DNA of 64,000 nucleotides from Pararhizobium qamdonense (GCF_029277445.1 NZ_CP119570.1:1-64000); one strand, 5' to 3'; counted from the first letter of the stretch, positions 33,036 to 41,240 are shown. Made by a program: numbers and translations. Notes: generated by a model from the letters alone, not told the origin.

Positions 33036-33191
33036 ATGAGCGAAAAGAAAATCACGATCAAGAAGCCAGTGGCGAAGCCGGGCCGCGAGACGGCCTCTGG
33101 TATTGTAATAAAGGCCTACGGGTCGGATCTAAGACAAGGCTTCGCTAACCTGGCCGCAAAACCTGACCCGTCGAAAGAAACCAAAAAATGA
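33036..33191 (+). CDS. Small basic protein
   Basis: A 51-residue protein, Lys-rich at the start (KKITIKKPVAKPG). ATG 33036 follows AGGAAACAGG. It overlaps the membrane protein gene that follows. Confidence 0.55.
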   Translation: MSEKKITIKKPVAKPGRETASGIVIKAYGSDLRQGFANLAAKPDPSKETKK

Positions 33192-33679
33192 TTGAGGTTT
33201 TGATTGCGACGATTCACGCAACAATCCCCTATTATATCGACAAGTGGTTCCTGAATGACGGTTCAAGTTGGGCCGATTGGATTTCCACCGGCGCCAATGT
33301 TTTGATGGCACTGTCAGCGGTTTACGCTGCATGGTTCGGGATACAGCAGTATCGGCATTCCGTCGGTCTCGCCGAAATCGAGACACTGAGAAAACTCTCG
33401 GATGACATGGAGCAAATTCACGAACTGGTAGGCGCCGAAAATCAGACCCATCACGCCCATAGGATGTTTCTCAACAAAAGCGAACTCTATGCGGCCGCCC
33501 TTGAGAAGAACTACCTTTCCGATCTGGGAGCCGAATTTGCAAAGGGGTGGCTGGATGGCGATCTTGTCGCGTTATCGACTGATGAGCCATTCGCAACCAT
33601 GCTTAAACGCCCAAAGTCATACCAATACGTGAACAGATATCTCGCTAAGAAGAGAGACTTAAATTTGCGTGACGCCTGA
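33188..33679 (+). CDS. Membrane-anchored hypothetical protein
   Basis: A 163-residue protein with one hydrophobic span (about residues 33-52, ISTGANVLMALSAVYAAWFG) and a long cytoplasmic helical part. Such single-span proteins with a soluble coiled domain occur among phage exclusion factors, but this one is not recognised. Confidence 0.7.
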   Translation: MIEVLIATIHATIPYYIDKWFLNDGSSWADWISTGANVLMALSAVYAAWFGIQQYRHSVGLAEIETLRKLSDDMEQIHELVGAENQTHHAHRMFLNKSELYAAALEKNYLSDLGAEFAKGWLDGDLVALSTDEPFATMLKRPKSYQYVNRYLAKKRDLNLRDA

Positions 33680-33721
33680 AATTACCAGCCGACAGCCAAG
33701 CAAATAGTCGCTATAAATTAG

Positions 33722-33815
33722 AGGTTCGAGAGCGAAAGCAGCGTGCGTCGTGCCAGCCGGCGCGTCGGTGAGGATAGGCCGCACCGACACAGGCGAGTGG
33801 CCTCGCTCTCGAAAA
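33722..33815 (+). ncRNA. Candidate structured RNA
   Basis: A closing stem pairs TTCGAGAGCGA (33724-33734) with TCGCTCTCGAA (33804-33814). Inside, GTCGGTG pairs with CACCGAC, and a further G+C-rich arm is possible, giving a multi-branched shape. No protein reads through it convincingly. It lies directly before the ribosome site of the 29-residue frame at 33828, so it could also be a leader or regulatory element. Confidence 0.45.
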
Positions 33816-33827
33816 CGGAGGTGATCT

Positions 33828-33917
33828 ATGTGGTATCTGCCATTTAGCATCACGCTGACGCTAAGGAAAAACCGGACAGGCTGGCAAGCCACTGTCCGGT
33901 TCCAATTCCTAGCTTAG
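33828..33917 (+). CDS. Possible 29-residue leader peptide
   Basis: ATG 33828 follows GGAGGTG at a good distance. The peptide is basic and hydrophobic (WYLPFSITLTLRKNRTG). Its second half is also a strong hairpin (AACCGGACAG pairing with CTGTCCGGTT), so this may be an attenuator-type leader and not a gene with a useful product. Confidence 0.4.
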   Translation: MWYLPFSITLTLRKNRTGWQATVRFQFLA

Positions 33918-33927
33918 CAGTAAAGCG

Positions 33928-33954
33928 GAGGGTGGAGTGTCCAGCTCCACCCTC
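33928..33954 (+). terminator. Strong stem-loop
   Basis: GAGGGTGGAG pairs with CTCCACCCTC over seven bases. No T-run follows. Confidence 0.5.
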
Positions 33955-34016
33955 TACTCCGGTCAAGATAAACTTAACACGCCAATTTTTCAAGTCTGCT
34001 CGATCAGGATCCTCAA

Positions 34017-34550
34017 GTGCCTAATCCGTTTACCGTTGAAATCGCCGAGGTGCTCGAATGCAGGGTATGCAAAGAAGTTTTCCCTATTAATGTGACCGAC
34101 TGCCCGAAATGCGGCGAGTGGCATCACCGGCTCACCTTCGAAGATTTTTATGCGCAGCTTGAAACCATGCGGATCATGGATGCTCGCCTTGGTGGTCTGG
34201 TCCTGGGGCGTCCGGGCCCGGAAGACGATATTCCCATGTATGCCTACGCGACAGATGGTATCTTTGAAACTTGGGGCTTGATGCAGGGCGGCGAATACAT
34301 TCTTTCACATGAAGCGACCAAAAGGCATGGGCCGCTTTTAGAAGAAATAAACAGCGAAAAAGGCGCAGTGTCGGAGCTTAAATTTCCTTCTACGCCCATC
34401 ACCACGATTAACACCAATTTGATGCCGCTTTTCTCTGGACTTTGGATCCGTGGCAAGCAGTTCATCGTCAATCGCTTTGCCACGGCGGCGAACCTTGAGC
34501 TGCTGGAAAAACTGAACTTTGAGGCCAGTCCGGACGCCTTCAAGGACTAA
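34017..34550 (+). CDS. Zinc-ribbon hypothetical protein
   Basis: A 177-residue protein starting at GTG 34017 after AGGA. CRVCKEVFPINVTDCPKCG near residue 15 is a classic zinc ribbon; the rest is an alpha/beta domain of unknown type. Confidence 0.7.
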   Translation: MPNPFTVEIAEVLECRVCKEVFPINVTDCPKCGEWHHRLTFEDFYAQLETMRIMDARLGGLVLGRPGPEDDIPMYAYATDGIFETWGLMQGGEYILSHEATKRHGPLLEEINSEKGAVSELKFPSTPITTINTNLMPLFSGLWIRGKQFIVNRFATAANLELLEKLNFEASPDAFKD

Positions 34551-34568
34551 TATCCCTCGCGCTGCCGA

Positions 34569-34595
34569 CCGCAACCCTCGATGGCTCTTGCTACT
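34569..34595 (+). promoter_or_regulatory. Phage promoter without palindrome
   Basis: CCGCAACCC, 11 bases, TGCTACTGT. It serves the gene at 34631. Confidence 0.6.
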
Positions 34596-34630
34596 GTCAT
34601 CTTGTCAGCAACGAACAAGAGAGCACAGCG

Positions 34631-35059
34631 ATGATCCATCATCCGCAGATTACAATTCAGAACAGCACTGAAAGGCACGGCGACGGCTTTTTCCGCATAA
34701 AAATGGCAATTCCAGGTGAAATTGCTGAGCTGATAGGCTTGGCTTGCCAGGATGCTCGCAGTTCCATGTTTCATGGCATTTCCGCGATCGCCGGCGAGAC
34801 GATGGATGTTCACGACTTTGAATTTGATGCGAACGGCCTTCTTTGGGCGGATACGCGCATTGGTGAAATTCTCACCGGCGTTTCGCGCAACGATGATGGC
34901 TCCTTTGAGCTGAGCCTGGTTTGCGAAAAGATCCCCGAAGGTGATGATCGCTATGACTGGCACGGCTTCGAGCAGAAGATGAAGGGCAATTTGCCGGACA
35001 ACTTCTGGATTGAGCCTGCAAACCTCATCCGCAAACTCATCGCCGCGACGAAGCACTGA
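34631..35059 (+). CDS. Hypothetical protein
   Basis: A 142-residue acidic alpha/beta protein with its own promoter; unrecognised. Confidence 0.7.
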   Translation: MIHHPQITIQNSTERHGDGFFRIKMAIPGEIAELIGLACQDARSSMFHGISAIAGETMDVHDFEFDANGLLWADTRIGEILTGVSRNDDGSFELSLVCEKIPEGDDRYDWHGFEQKMKGNLPDNFWIEPANLIRKLIAATKH

Positions 35060-35179
35060 TCAGTTAGGCGCTTCACGGCGCCTCTCTGGCCGGTCGATCC
35101 CATGGATACCCGCGCTTTTCACCTTGCACGCCCATACCGGGGCTTCTATTCGACCTCATAGCAACAAACAGAGGTCAAC

Positions 35180-35479
35180 ATGAAAGCCCGCATCGCAACC
35201 GGTCTACTATTCCTCACCCTGGTGCCGGCAGCCCAGGCAGCCGAAATCGAATATACCGACGACACCCCTGCCCGCGCGATCGCCATTGTTCCGGAAGACG
35301 GCTTCAGCCCAATCTCTGTCACCACGACCGTTTTCACGATGGCGCAGTGCCGCGAAGTGCTGAAGACCAACGCCGAGGATCTGAAGAAGGAAGGTGCGAT
35401 TGCGATCATGTGCCTGCCGGCTGACATGCGGGCCGAGGGTAGCATCGAGGATCTGCCCTATGTTAACCTCACCAAGTAA
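35180..35479 (+). CDS. Exported hypothetical protein
   Basis: A 99-residue protein with a clear signal peptide (MKARIATGLLFLTLVPAAQA, cleavage after AQA). The 79-residue mature part has two cysteines (QCRE and IMCLP) that may form a disulfide. Periplasmic; role unknown. RBS is GAGG. Confidence 0.75.
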   Translation: MKARIATGLLFLTLVPAAQAAEIEYTDDTPARAIAIVPEDGFSPISVTTTVFTMAQCREVLKTNAEDLKKEGAIAIMCLPADMRAEGSIEDLPYVNLTK

Positions 35480-35506
35480 CAAGTGACTTGACTCTCGTGG
35501 GACTAT

Positions 35507-35521
35507 GTTCCTATTTTGTTC
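35507..35521 (+). promoter_or_regulatory. LexA (SOS) box of imuA
   Basis: GTTC-CTATTTT-GTTC is a perfect alphaproteobacterial LexA box. A TTGACT at 35488 with TATTTT 18 bases later forms the promoter, so LexA would cover the -10. The ATG comes two bases after the box, implying a nearly leaderless message. Confidence 0.8.
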
Positions 35522-35523
35522 TC

Positions 35524-36309
35524 ATGAGACCGCTTGTAGACCCACGTTTGATCGAGGCGCTCCGCGAGCAGGTGGAGCAGATAGAAGGCACCAAGGCGCG
35601 CAGACGCCGTGTGCTGCCGTTCGGTGTGCCCGCGATTGACGGCACCCTCCCCGACGGTGGCCTGGCGCTCAACAGCACGCACGAGTTCGCAGGAGGAGGC
35701 GCTGGGACCGTTATGCCGGCCGCTCCTACGCTCTTTGTCGCTGGTATCGCCGCGCGCACCAAAGGCCCGGTTCTGTGGATTCTGGAAAAGAACGATATCT
35801 ATGCCCCTGCCCTAACCCAGGCAGGCCTTCACCACAACCGCGTGATATATGTCGAGTGCAACAGCCCCGAGGATGTGCTTACATCGGCCGAGGATGCTCT
35901 AAGACACGGTGGGCTGGGCGCAGTGATACTTGAGGTGCCAAAACTCGACATGACAGCCTCCCGGCGCTTACAGCTCGTCGCAGAGAAAAGCGGCACGCCT
36001 GGTCTGATCATTCGCAAATGGCGACGGCTAGAAAATGCCAGGGATTTCGGCAATCCGACTGCCAGTCTGACCAAGTGGCGCATATCGCCACTACCATCAG
36101 CGCCGCTCCCCGTCCCTGGCGTAGGCCAGCATCGATGGCTGGTTGAGTTGATGCGAGCCAGGCAAGGCACGGGTGCCGACTGGGAAATTGAAGCGTGTGA
36201 CAGTAAGGGTAAAATGGAGTTGGTGCGCCATGATAGCAGCCGAGGATATGACGATCGATACGAGGATCTACCAGTTGTTGATCCATCAAAATGGCGAGAT
36301 ACTGGTTGA
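35524..36309 (+). CDS. imuA: ImuA-like SOS mutagenesis protein
   Basis: A 261-residue RecA/SulA-related ImuA homologue. Matching stretches are RVLPFGVPAIDGTLPDGGLAL, GPVLWILEKNDIYAPALTQAGL, DALRHGGLGAVILEVPKL, MTASRRLQLVAEKSG and LPSAPLPVPGVGQHRWLVEL. In bacteria ImuA works with ImuB and DnaE2 in damage-induced translesion synthesis; neither partner is in the window, so the phage protein may use, or block, the host ones. Start ATG 35524 is chosen because the longer frame would run through the LexA box. Confidence 0.85.
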   Translation: MRPLVDPRLIEALREQVEQIEGTKARRRRVLPFGVPAIDGTLPDGGLALNSTHEFAGGGAGTVMPAAPTLFVAGIAARTKGPVLWILEKNDIYAPALTQAGLHHNRVIYVECNSPEDVLTSAEDALRHGGLGAVILEVPKLDMTASRRLQLVAEKSGTPGLIIRKWRRLENARDFGNPTASLTKWRISPLPSAPLPVPGVGQHRWLVELMRARQGTGADWEIEACDSKGKMELVRHDSSRGYDDRYEDLPVVDPSKWRDTG

Positions 36310-36469
36310 GGGCACTTTTACCGAGGAGGAGGTCGAGGCGCACATTCAGAGAAGCGGCCCGGCCAGCCTTGAGCCCAAGCGGATCGTGATGCTTGCGGTG
36401 CTCAACCAGGGCCATCACTCGGTCGCGGGCTGGAACATCGTCCTGCACCGGGTCTACCGGAACATTTAG
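36230..36469 (+). CDS. Hypothetical protein
   Basis: A 79-residue protein overlapping the end of imuA by 80 bases in another frame. ATG 36230 is distant from GGAG; ATG 36248 behind GAGG is an alternative. Unrecognised; may share the imuA message. Confidence 0.55.
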   Translation: MIAAEDMTIDTRIYQLLIHQNGEILVEGTFTEEEVEAHIQRSGPASLEPKRIVMLAVLNQGHHSVAGWNIVLHRVYRNI

Positions 36470-36505
36470 GCTCGGCTAAAGTTCTCTGGCAACAGGAGAA
36501 AACTC

Positions 36506-36763
36506 ATGGAAGTCGAAGCACCTCGTTACCCGCCAAGCCACCCGGATCGTGACTTGGAATGTCAAGAAACGCTAGACAGCGTGATGCGGGATATCCTCGA
36601 CCAGGCAAACCAGAAAGGTTGGGGCACGGTCGAGATCATGAATGGCATGGAGATAGTTCTCAAACACTTGCGGCTAGCCTATGCTGAAGATCCTGATCCA
36701 GAGGAAGACCCGGAGCTTGAAGACCTGATCGACAAGGCTCTCGACCAATCTAGCGACGCCTAA
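36506..36763 (+). CDS. Hypothetical acidic protein
   Basis: An 85-residue helical, very acidic protein after AGGAGAAAA. Unrecognised. Confidence 0.65.
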   Translation: MEVEAPRYPPSHPDRDLECQETLDSVMRDILDQANQKGWGTVEIMNGMEIVLKHLRLAYAEDPDPEEDPELEDLIDKALDQSSDA

Positions 36764-36778
36764 AATAGAAGAGGTAAC

Positions 36779-37033
36779 ATGACGTTCTACGCTTGGACAA
36801 TCAGTGTTCCACCCTTGGCCGATATTGCCAGGGTCACAGAGCTGAAAGACCTCGAGGAGACGCTGCGCGCGCTCAACCTACCCGGCACAGCACCCGCCGA
36901 CTGGATCATTCATAGCGCCCAGATGGACGAGAACCAAGGTCGGGCTGAATACATTCACGATGAGAACGGATCGAACGAGTGGAGCCTCACCTGGACGAAG
37001 CTCGGCGAAGACGCACCTCCTCTGGCCGGCTGA
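36779..37033 (+). CDS. Hypothetical protein
   Basis: An 84-residue acidic protein after GAGG, converging on the next gene with no gap. Unrecognised. Confidence 0.65.
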   Translation: MTFYAWTISVPPLADIARVTELKDLEETLRALNLPGTAPADWIIHSAQMDENQGRAEYIHDENGSNEWSLTWTKLGEDAPPLAG

Positions 37034-37468
37034 TTACATCGAGCAGGGAAACTCCTGGCGGGCCGCCTCGAGCACCATGAGATAAGCCGGAGCTACTGCA
37101 GCGACATCTTCCGGCACACCCGGCGCCGCGCTCATGTTCACGATCTTTGTGGCGAGCTTCATCGCCACGTCGCCTGCATCCATCTCAGGCGGCAGGCAGA
37201 ACTGAATATTTTTGACCTGGCCCTTCGACAGCATCGGCTGCAGCGTCATGGAGTCCAGGATGCCCAAGATCGCACCATAACACCGTCCAGCCGCATAGAT
37301 GCCATCGTTCGTGATCGTAGCCCCTTCCCTGCCGTAAGCATCCATGGACTGGCACGCCTCTTTCAGCGCCGGCGCTTTGATGAAATACGAATAGCCATTG
37401 CCCTGAATAGCGACGGCGTCGGTTGCGATGAGGCCAGCAAGGGCCATAGACAGCATGGTGATCTTCAT
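37034..37468 (-). CDS. Secreted Rap1a/Tai-like protein
   Basis: A 144-residue exported protein with a signal peptide ending near AVA. The mature part carries spaced cysteines (EACQ, GRCYG, FCLP, FPCS) and the closing pattern AYLMVLEAARQEFPC that characterises Rap1a/Tai-type proteins, some of which are immunity proteins to type VI secretion effectors. A phage copy may protect the infected cell or act on the envelope (inference). Confidence 0.65.
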   Translation of the reverse strand: MKITMLSMALAGLIATDAVAIQGNGYSYFIKAPALKEACQSMDAYGREGATITNDGIYAAGRCYGAILGILDSMTLQPMLSKGQVKNIQFCLPPEMDAGDVAMKLATKIVNMSAAPGVPEDVAAVAPAYLMVLEAARQEFPCSM

Positions 37469-37635
37469 AAGCGCTTGAATAAGATAGACGGGAATCCTCC
37501 GTCAAGCGCAACCTTGCGTCACCCACATCGCAATTCCATCCATTTACCTACTCTAGCGATCTTGGCAGACAAATTGGCAGTTCCTATCTCCAAATAGCAG
37601 CAGTCCGCTGCGTCTTGAAGAACAGGAGAAATTTC

Positions 37636-37839
37636 ATGAGTAACGCGACCCAGGATACAGGTGATCTGCCGATCGCTGTGCAAGATCACGCCATTCACCT
37701 CGCCAAGTTTCTGACTGAGAAAACCGATAAGCTCGGCCTCAAACAATCAGAGCAGCTAATTTACGGCAGCTTTGTCACGCCGGAAGGTAAAGAGCGGAAA
37801 TACGAGGTGACGATCAAGGATCTCGGCTTCTCTGCATAG
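37636..37839 (+). CDS. Hypothetical protein
   Basis: A 67-residue protein; ATG 37636 follows AGGAGAAA. Unrecognised. Confidence 0.65.
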   Translation: MSNATQDTGDLPIAVQDHAIHLAKFLTEKTDKLGLKQSEQLIYGSFVTPEGKERKYEVTIKDLGFSA

Positions 37840-37867
37840 CATCGTGCTTGCCGGTTCGATCCATAAA

Positions 37868-37893
37868 GGAGCCAGCCGCGGCTCCTTTCTTTT
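37868..37893 (+). terminator. Rho-independent terminator
   Basis: GGAGCC and GGCTCC stem with six-base loop and TTTCTTTTC tail. Confidence 0.75.
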
Positions 37894-37976
37894 CAAATTC
37901 GCCATGGCGCCACATCTCGACAAGATTCTCCGTCGGCGCTAACTCTTTCGGCAACCCGGACGAAAGAGGAACCACC

Positions 37977-38207
37977 ATGATCACTGCACCAAAACAGCTC
38001 ACGCCCTACACCGACAAAGACCAGGACTGCCTCAAAGCCATGGCATCGACCTTTAACCAGGTCTTACACCTCGCCGAGCAATACGGCTGGACACGCCAAG
38101 AGGCAGCGGCCGCAATCCAAGAGCTCGCATATCAGCACCTCGCGGCAGAGGAAGAGACCCGGCTCACCACGATCTCATCGGCCGTAACCAGCCACGCCAG
38201 ACATTGA
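37977..38207 (+). CDS. Hypothetical helical protein
   Basis: A 76-residue protein after AGAGGA. Helical with Ala/Glu-rich end; unrecognised. Converges on the secreted protein gene. Confidence 0.65.
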   Translation: MITAPKQLTPYTDKDQDCLKAMASTFNQVLHLAEQYGWTRQEAAAAIQELAYQHLAAEEETRLTTISSAVTSHARH

Positions 38208-38210
38208 CAC

Positions 38211-38564
38211 TCAAGGGCAGGGAAAGACCTCAGCGAGCGCATCGAGCAAAGCGACGCCATACATGCCGGCCGGCCAAGTTCCTTTTACCGGATTCTTTTC
38301 CGCGTATCGCACTAGGATAACCCGGAGCTGATCGGACGTTAAAAGCAACGAGCCGGAGGTGCAGTAGAGCTTCGTTTTACCCTCGCGTTCCATTTGAATG
38401 TTGGCAACCTGCAAGCCTTCAGCCGCGCCTTCAATTCTCAGTAAAAACCGCTCTTCGTTCTCTGCTCGCCTGGCGAACTCAACGACGGTCAACTCTTGAG
38501 CCAACACGCTTGTTGCCATAAGGAACGGCAGACCCACACCCGCTACAATTCGCCCCAATCGCAT
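38211..38564 (-). CDS. Second secreted Rap1a/Tai-like protein
   Basis: A 117-residue exported protein; signal peptide (GRIVAGVGLPFLMATSVLAQ) follows a GGGAG site, so the longer frame from 38642 is not used. The C-terminal YCTSGSLLLTSDQLRVILVRYAEKNP and LLDALAEVFPC match the same family as the 37034 gene, of which it is probably a diverged copy. Confidence 0.65.
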   Translation of the reverse strand: MRLGRIVAGVGLPFLMATSVLAQELTVVEFARRAENEERFLLRIEGAAEGLQVANIQMEREGKTKLYCTSGSLLLTSDQLRVILVRYAEKNPVKGTWPAGMYGVALLDALAEVFPCP

Positions 38565-38663
38565 GACAGCTCCCAGGCCATGATTTCCCCAAGGCGGGTT
38601 ATACAAGGCGCAAGCTGTAGTAGTCCAGTGCCACTCAGGCAACCTTGCATTAGCACATCCTCA

Positions 38664-38795
38664 TGTTGACAGCTTGTCAACATAAAACGAGGCCTTTTGT
38701 CTAATGCGCATCCCCACAAGGCTTTTGATGTTGACGTAAGTTTACACTACGTTGACAAACTGACCTCCCAATTAAAATTTTCCCCGCTGTCAACA
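38664..38795. repeat. TGTTGAC repeats in a gene-free region
   Basis: Five copies of TGTTGAC or its complement: a palindrome TGTTGACA-GCT-TGTCAACA at 38664-38682, then 38729, 38750 and 38788. They start a 1.27-kb gene-free stretch (38565-39839) and could be an operator cluster or part of a replication origin. Confidence 0.5.
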
Positions 38796-38816
38796 TGCTG
38801 AAGCAGCTCTTCCAGG

Positions 38817-39160
38817 CTTAGCTAAAACTCTCGTAAAAGCTCGCAGACTCGATCCGACACGTAGAACACTCAGTGACAAGCAAAGCACGCACAGAACGCA
38901 TCACCAACGAACGTCGTAAGAAGCAGACACTAAGCCAACGCATAAGCTGAACACTCGACCAGACAACGCGCAAAAGACAATCGAACAGTAGAGAGCACAT
39001 AGAGCAGATCACCAAGCGAACGACACCACTAAGAGCACCATCACCCCAGAGAGACGATCACCGGTGTGTAGGTGTGAAGAGACCATGGTGTGTGCGTAGA
39101 GTAGAGGTGAGTGGTGTAGAGCAGCTATTAATGAGCTATTGAATCGAGCAGGTGAGGATT
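38817..39160. other. Gene-free, compositionally odd segment
   Basis: No credible gene. The top strand is A-rich and has no GG from 38817 to 39062, while CC occurs about ten times; from 39063 it changes abruptly to GT-rich sequence with several GTGTG runs. A 65-codon reverse frame here has no glycine or proline and is rich in Cys, Ser and Arg, so it is not convincing as a protein. Confidence 0.45.
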
Positions 39161-39369
39161 TGGGCGGCGCCACGCCTACGCCTCCTCACACCAAACCACC
39201 GCAGACCACCCATCCGCCGACTACCGTGTATAGCGCCGCAACACGCCTGTAGCGACCCAACGACGGTCAACTATCTACAGCATTGCACAATTCGATTGTG
39301 TAGCACGCATCTGTTCAGGTGTGTGTTGATCGCATACAGCGTGGTCGCACCGGACAGCGACCTTCCTTT

Positions 39370-39404
39370 CAAAAGGCGGGCTATGAAGGCTCGCCTTTCT
39401 TTTT
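39370..39404 (+). terminator. Rho-independent terminator
   Basis: AAAGGCG and CGCCTTT stem with CTTTTT tail, in the gene-free region 38565-39839. What transcript it ends is unclear, which hints at an untranslated RNA upstream. Confidence 0.7.
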
Positions 39405-39609
39405 GCCATGTCCGAATTTTCAGAAACCAAGCACTCCGGCTCCATAGACCACCAAACTCCGGTGTAGCTCCTGTCAGCGCCCGAGCCACGGACAACCCGT
39501 TCCGTTCCACCGGGCAGCCATGGATCGCCGCGGAAGACCGTGGACACACCATGGAGGGCGGCTCCCGGCTCACTCCGGTGAGATCCCTCATTCCGGAAGA
39601 GAGCTCAAT

Positions 39610-39677
39610 CCGGTCCGTCTCCCTTCATAGTGTTTAATAACTAAAAGAATAAAACATATAGAAGGGAGACGGCACGG
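39610..39677. repeat. Long inverted repeat with A+T loop, copy 1
   Basis: CCGGTCCGTCTCCCTTC pairs with GAAGGGAGACGG(CACGG) across a 34-base loop that is almost only A and T. A near-identical element is at 53400-53474. Confidence 0.7.
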
Positions 39678-39787
39678 AACGTGACAGGATTGTGTCCATG
39701 GATTCAGTCTCCGGCGTAAAGACGTGCCGTCTTAGTCCTGCCCATGCCAGATACTCTGCCTAGTCGTGTCGTCTTATGTTGTTTTCA

Positions 39788-39822
39788 TCGAAAGCGTTGA
39801 ACAATCTTTCGAAAGCGTCAAC
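39788..39822 (+). promoter_or_regulatory. Direct repeat before the 39840 gene
   Basis: TCGAAAGCGTTGA and TCGAAAGCGTCAA, 22 bases apart, directly precede the ribosome site AAAAGGAG; probably an operator. Confidence 0.4.
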
Positions 39823-39839
39823 AAAAAGGAGACAATCAC

Positions 39840-40538
39840 ATGAGCAAGAAGCAGTCCAATGCCACGCCGGCCGCAACGACGTCCAAGCCCGAGCAGGCCG
39901 CCTACATATTCGCCGATGCCGTCAAGGCGCATCCGGACGACCAGGCGCAGGCCTTTGCACTCGCCATCGGTGCCGCCTTCGACGAGCGCGTCGCCTTTGA
40001 GATCAGCCGGACAGCAAGCGGCTCTGCAGACATGCCCAAGGTGAAGAAGCTCAACAACTATCGCGCCAAGCTCGCCCTGCCCTCCCTGGCGAAGGTGATG
40101 ATGGAACTCGGCAAGACACCGGCGTTCATCAACGCGACCCAAGGCAAGGACACAGGCGGCGACCGGTTCAACATCTACGCGATCGACAAGGCGGTCGATA
40201 TCGTCCGGGCGCTCTCCGGTGTGCAAAAGCTGGATAACAAGCACAACATCGCCATTGCCAAGTCGATGCAGATCTTCGAAGATGCAGGCGCGACATTCAC
40301 CGCCGAAATGGCCTTGTGCGCCGCATCCGACAAAATCCGCAGCCAGGATCCAAACGCCAAGCTCTTGCGTAGGCACACCGTCGCTAAGGCGACTGCCGGC
40401 ACGCAGGCATCATCGACGCTCAACGCGCTCATGGCCCTTGGACTGATCATCAACACCGGCACCAAGCGGGCCGGCACGTATGTCTTCGCCAAGACCAACC
40501 AGGCGCAGGCATTCAAAGAGCTTCTGACAGCGGTCTGA
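39840..40538 (+). CDS. Hypothetical protein, paralogue of the GG/CC-free gene
   Basis: A 232-residue protein with a polar Ala/Thr N-terminus and a helical body. From about residue 75 it can be aligned by eye with the 41982-42545 product: for example LLRRHTVAKATAGTQASS / NALMALGLIINTGTKRAGTYVF against YFRRKDVFSSAKRHASM / RALVALNILKSASKDKYTV. The C-terminal domain has a winged-helix-like pattern. Normal codon use and glycine content. It sits alone between a direct repeat and a terminator. DNA binding is an inference. Confidence 0.75.
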   Translation: MSKKQSNATPAATTSKPEQAAYIFADAVKAHPDDQAQAFALAIGAAFDERVAFEISRTASGSADMPKVKKLNNYRAKLALPSLAKVMMELGKTPAFINATQGKDTGGDRFNIYAIDKAVDIVRALSGVQKLDNKHNIAIAKSMQIFEDAGATFTAEMALCAASDKIRSQDPNAKLLRRHTVAKATAGTQASSTLNALMALGLIINTGTKRAGTYVFAKTNQAQAFKELLTAV

Positions 40539-40567
40539 CCTCGCCGGCAGACCTAAGCAGAGGGGGA

Positions 40568-40596
40568 GGGCGGAGTGTGTGGCTCCGCCCTTTTTG
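40568..40596 (+). terminator. Rho-independent terminator
   Basis: GGGCGGAG and CTCCGCCC stem with TTTTTG tail, 30 bases after the 39840 gene. The rest of the gap to 40873 holds the CCATGG repeats and an 8-bp repeat cluster. Confidence 0.85.
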
Positions 40597-40814
40597 TTGG
40601 TTGGATCTCAGCCATGGAGAACCAAGGCGCCCAGAGGCGTAAATTGGGGAACCGGTGGGGTCCAAGGGACCGGGCGGCCGTGAAACCACGAGATCCCGCC
40701 CCATAGACTGCCATTCCCATAGCGCCATGGCTGATCCATGGTCCCTCCTCCGGCAGGCCATGGCAGGTCCACGCGTCGCCAGGCCGGTGCTCATGCCAGT
40801 CAACTCCTATTGAT

Positions 40815-40848
40815 CGCCTTAGCGATTTCGCTAAATTGCTATTTAACG
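40815..40848. repeat. TCGCTAAA-type repeat cluster
   Basis: CCTTAGCGATTTCGCTAAAT then TGCTATTTAA: two inverted units and a decayed third, ending 25 bases before ATG 40874. Probable operator of that gene. Confidence 0.6.
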
Positions 40849-40873
40849 ACAATGCGAACGAAAGACGCACCCG

Positions 40874-41176
40874 ATGACCAGATATCTTCATCCCGGTTTT
40901 CAAGATCCGAACTCCTACGACGTCGGCGTCGCCATTCCGAAGGACAAAATCTCCGAGGTGCAGCAAGAGACCGTGGTGTGGTTCGATCGCTACGGCAACG
41001 AGCTCTTTACCTCCTTGCCGGTGAGGACGACCGGAGGAACGAAATGGAACGCCCAGTTAGCGCCGATCGTTCACGAAACGACCCGTCTGCACTTCCGGAT
41101 CGAGATCGACTCCGTTGAAGCACTGATGCTTCTCTCCGGCCTGCTGGACAAGATGATGCGCGACGCCGGTTACTGA
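40874..41176 (+). CDS. Hypothetical protein
   Basis: A 100-residue alpha/beta protein, unrecognised, directly preceded by a TCGCTAAA-type repeat cluster. Confidence 0.7.
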   Translation: MTRYLHPGFQDPNSYDVGVAIPKDKISEVQQETVVWFDRYGNELFTSLPVRTTGGTKWNAQLAPIVHETTRLHFRIEIDSVEALMLLSGLLDKMMRDAGY

Positions 41177-41210
41177 CGCGCCCGCGAGCGCGCCGTCACT
41201 CGCCAGATTG

Positions 41211-41240
41211 CGCGATATCGCTATTTCGCTAAAATGCTAA
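41211..41240. repeat. TCGCTAAA-type repeat cluster
   Basis: GCGATATCGCTATTTCGCTA then AAATGCTAA: an inverted pair followed by two direct units, upstream of ATG 41270. The alternative start ATG 41234 falls within it. Confidence 0.6.

Noticed and set aside
33659..33892. 77-codon reverse frame
   Set aside because: Antisense to the candidate structured RNA and the 29-codon frame; no ribosome site.
38818..39015. 65-codon reverse frame in the gene-free region
   Set aside because: No ribosome site; Cys/Ser/Arg-rich composition. Kept only as a composition oddity.
39152..39637. 161-codon forward frame
   Set aside because: It crosses a terminator and the left arm of the inverted repeat, and its product is Arg/Pro/Ser-rich noise.
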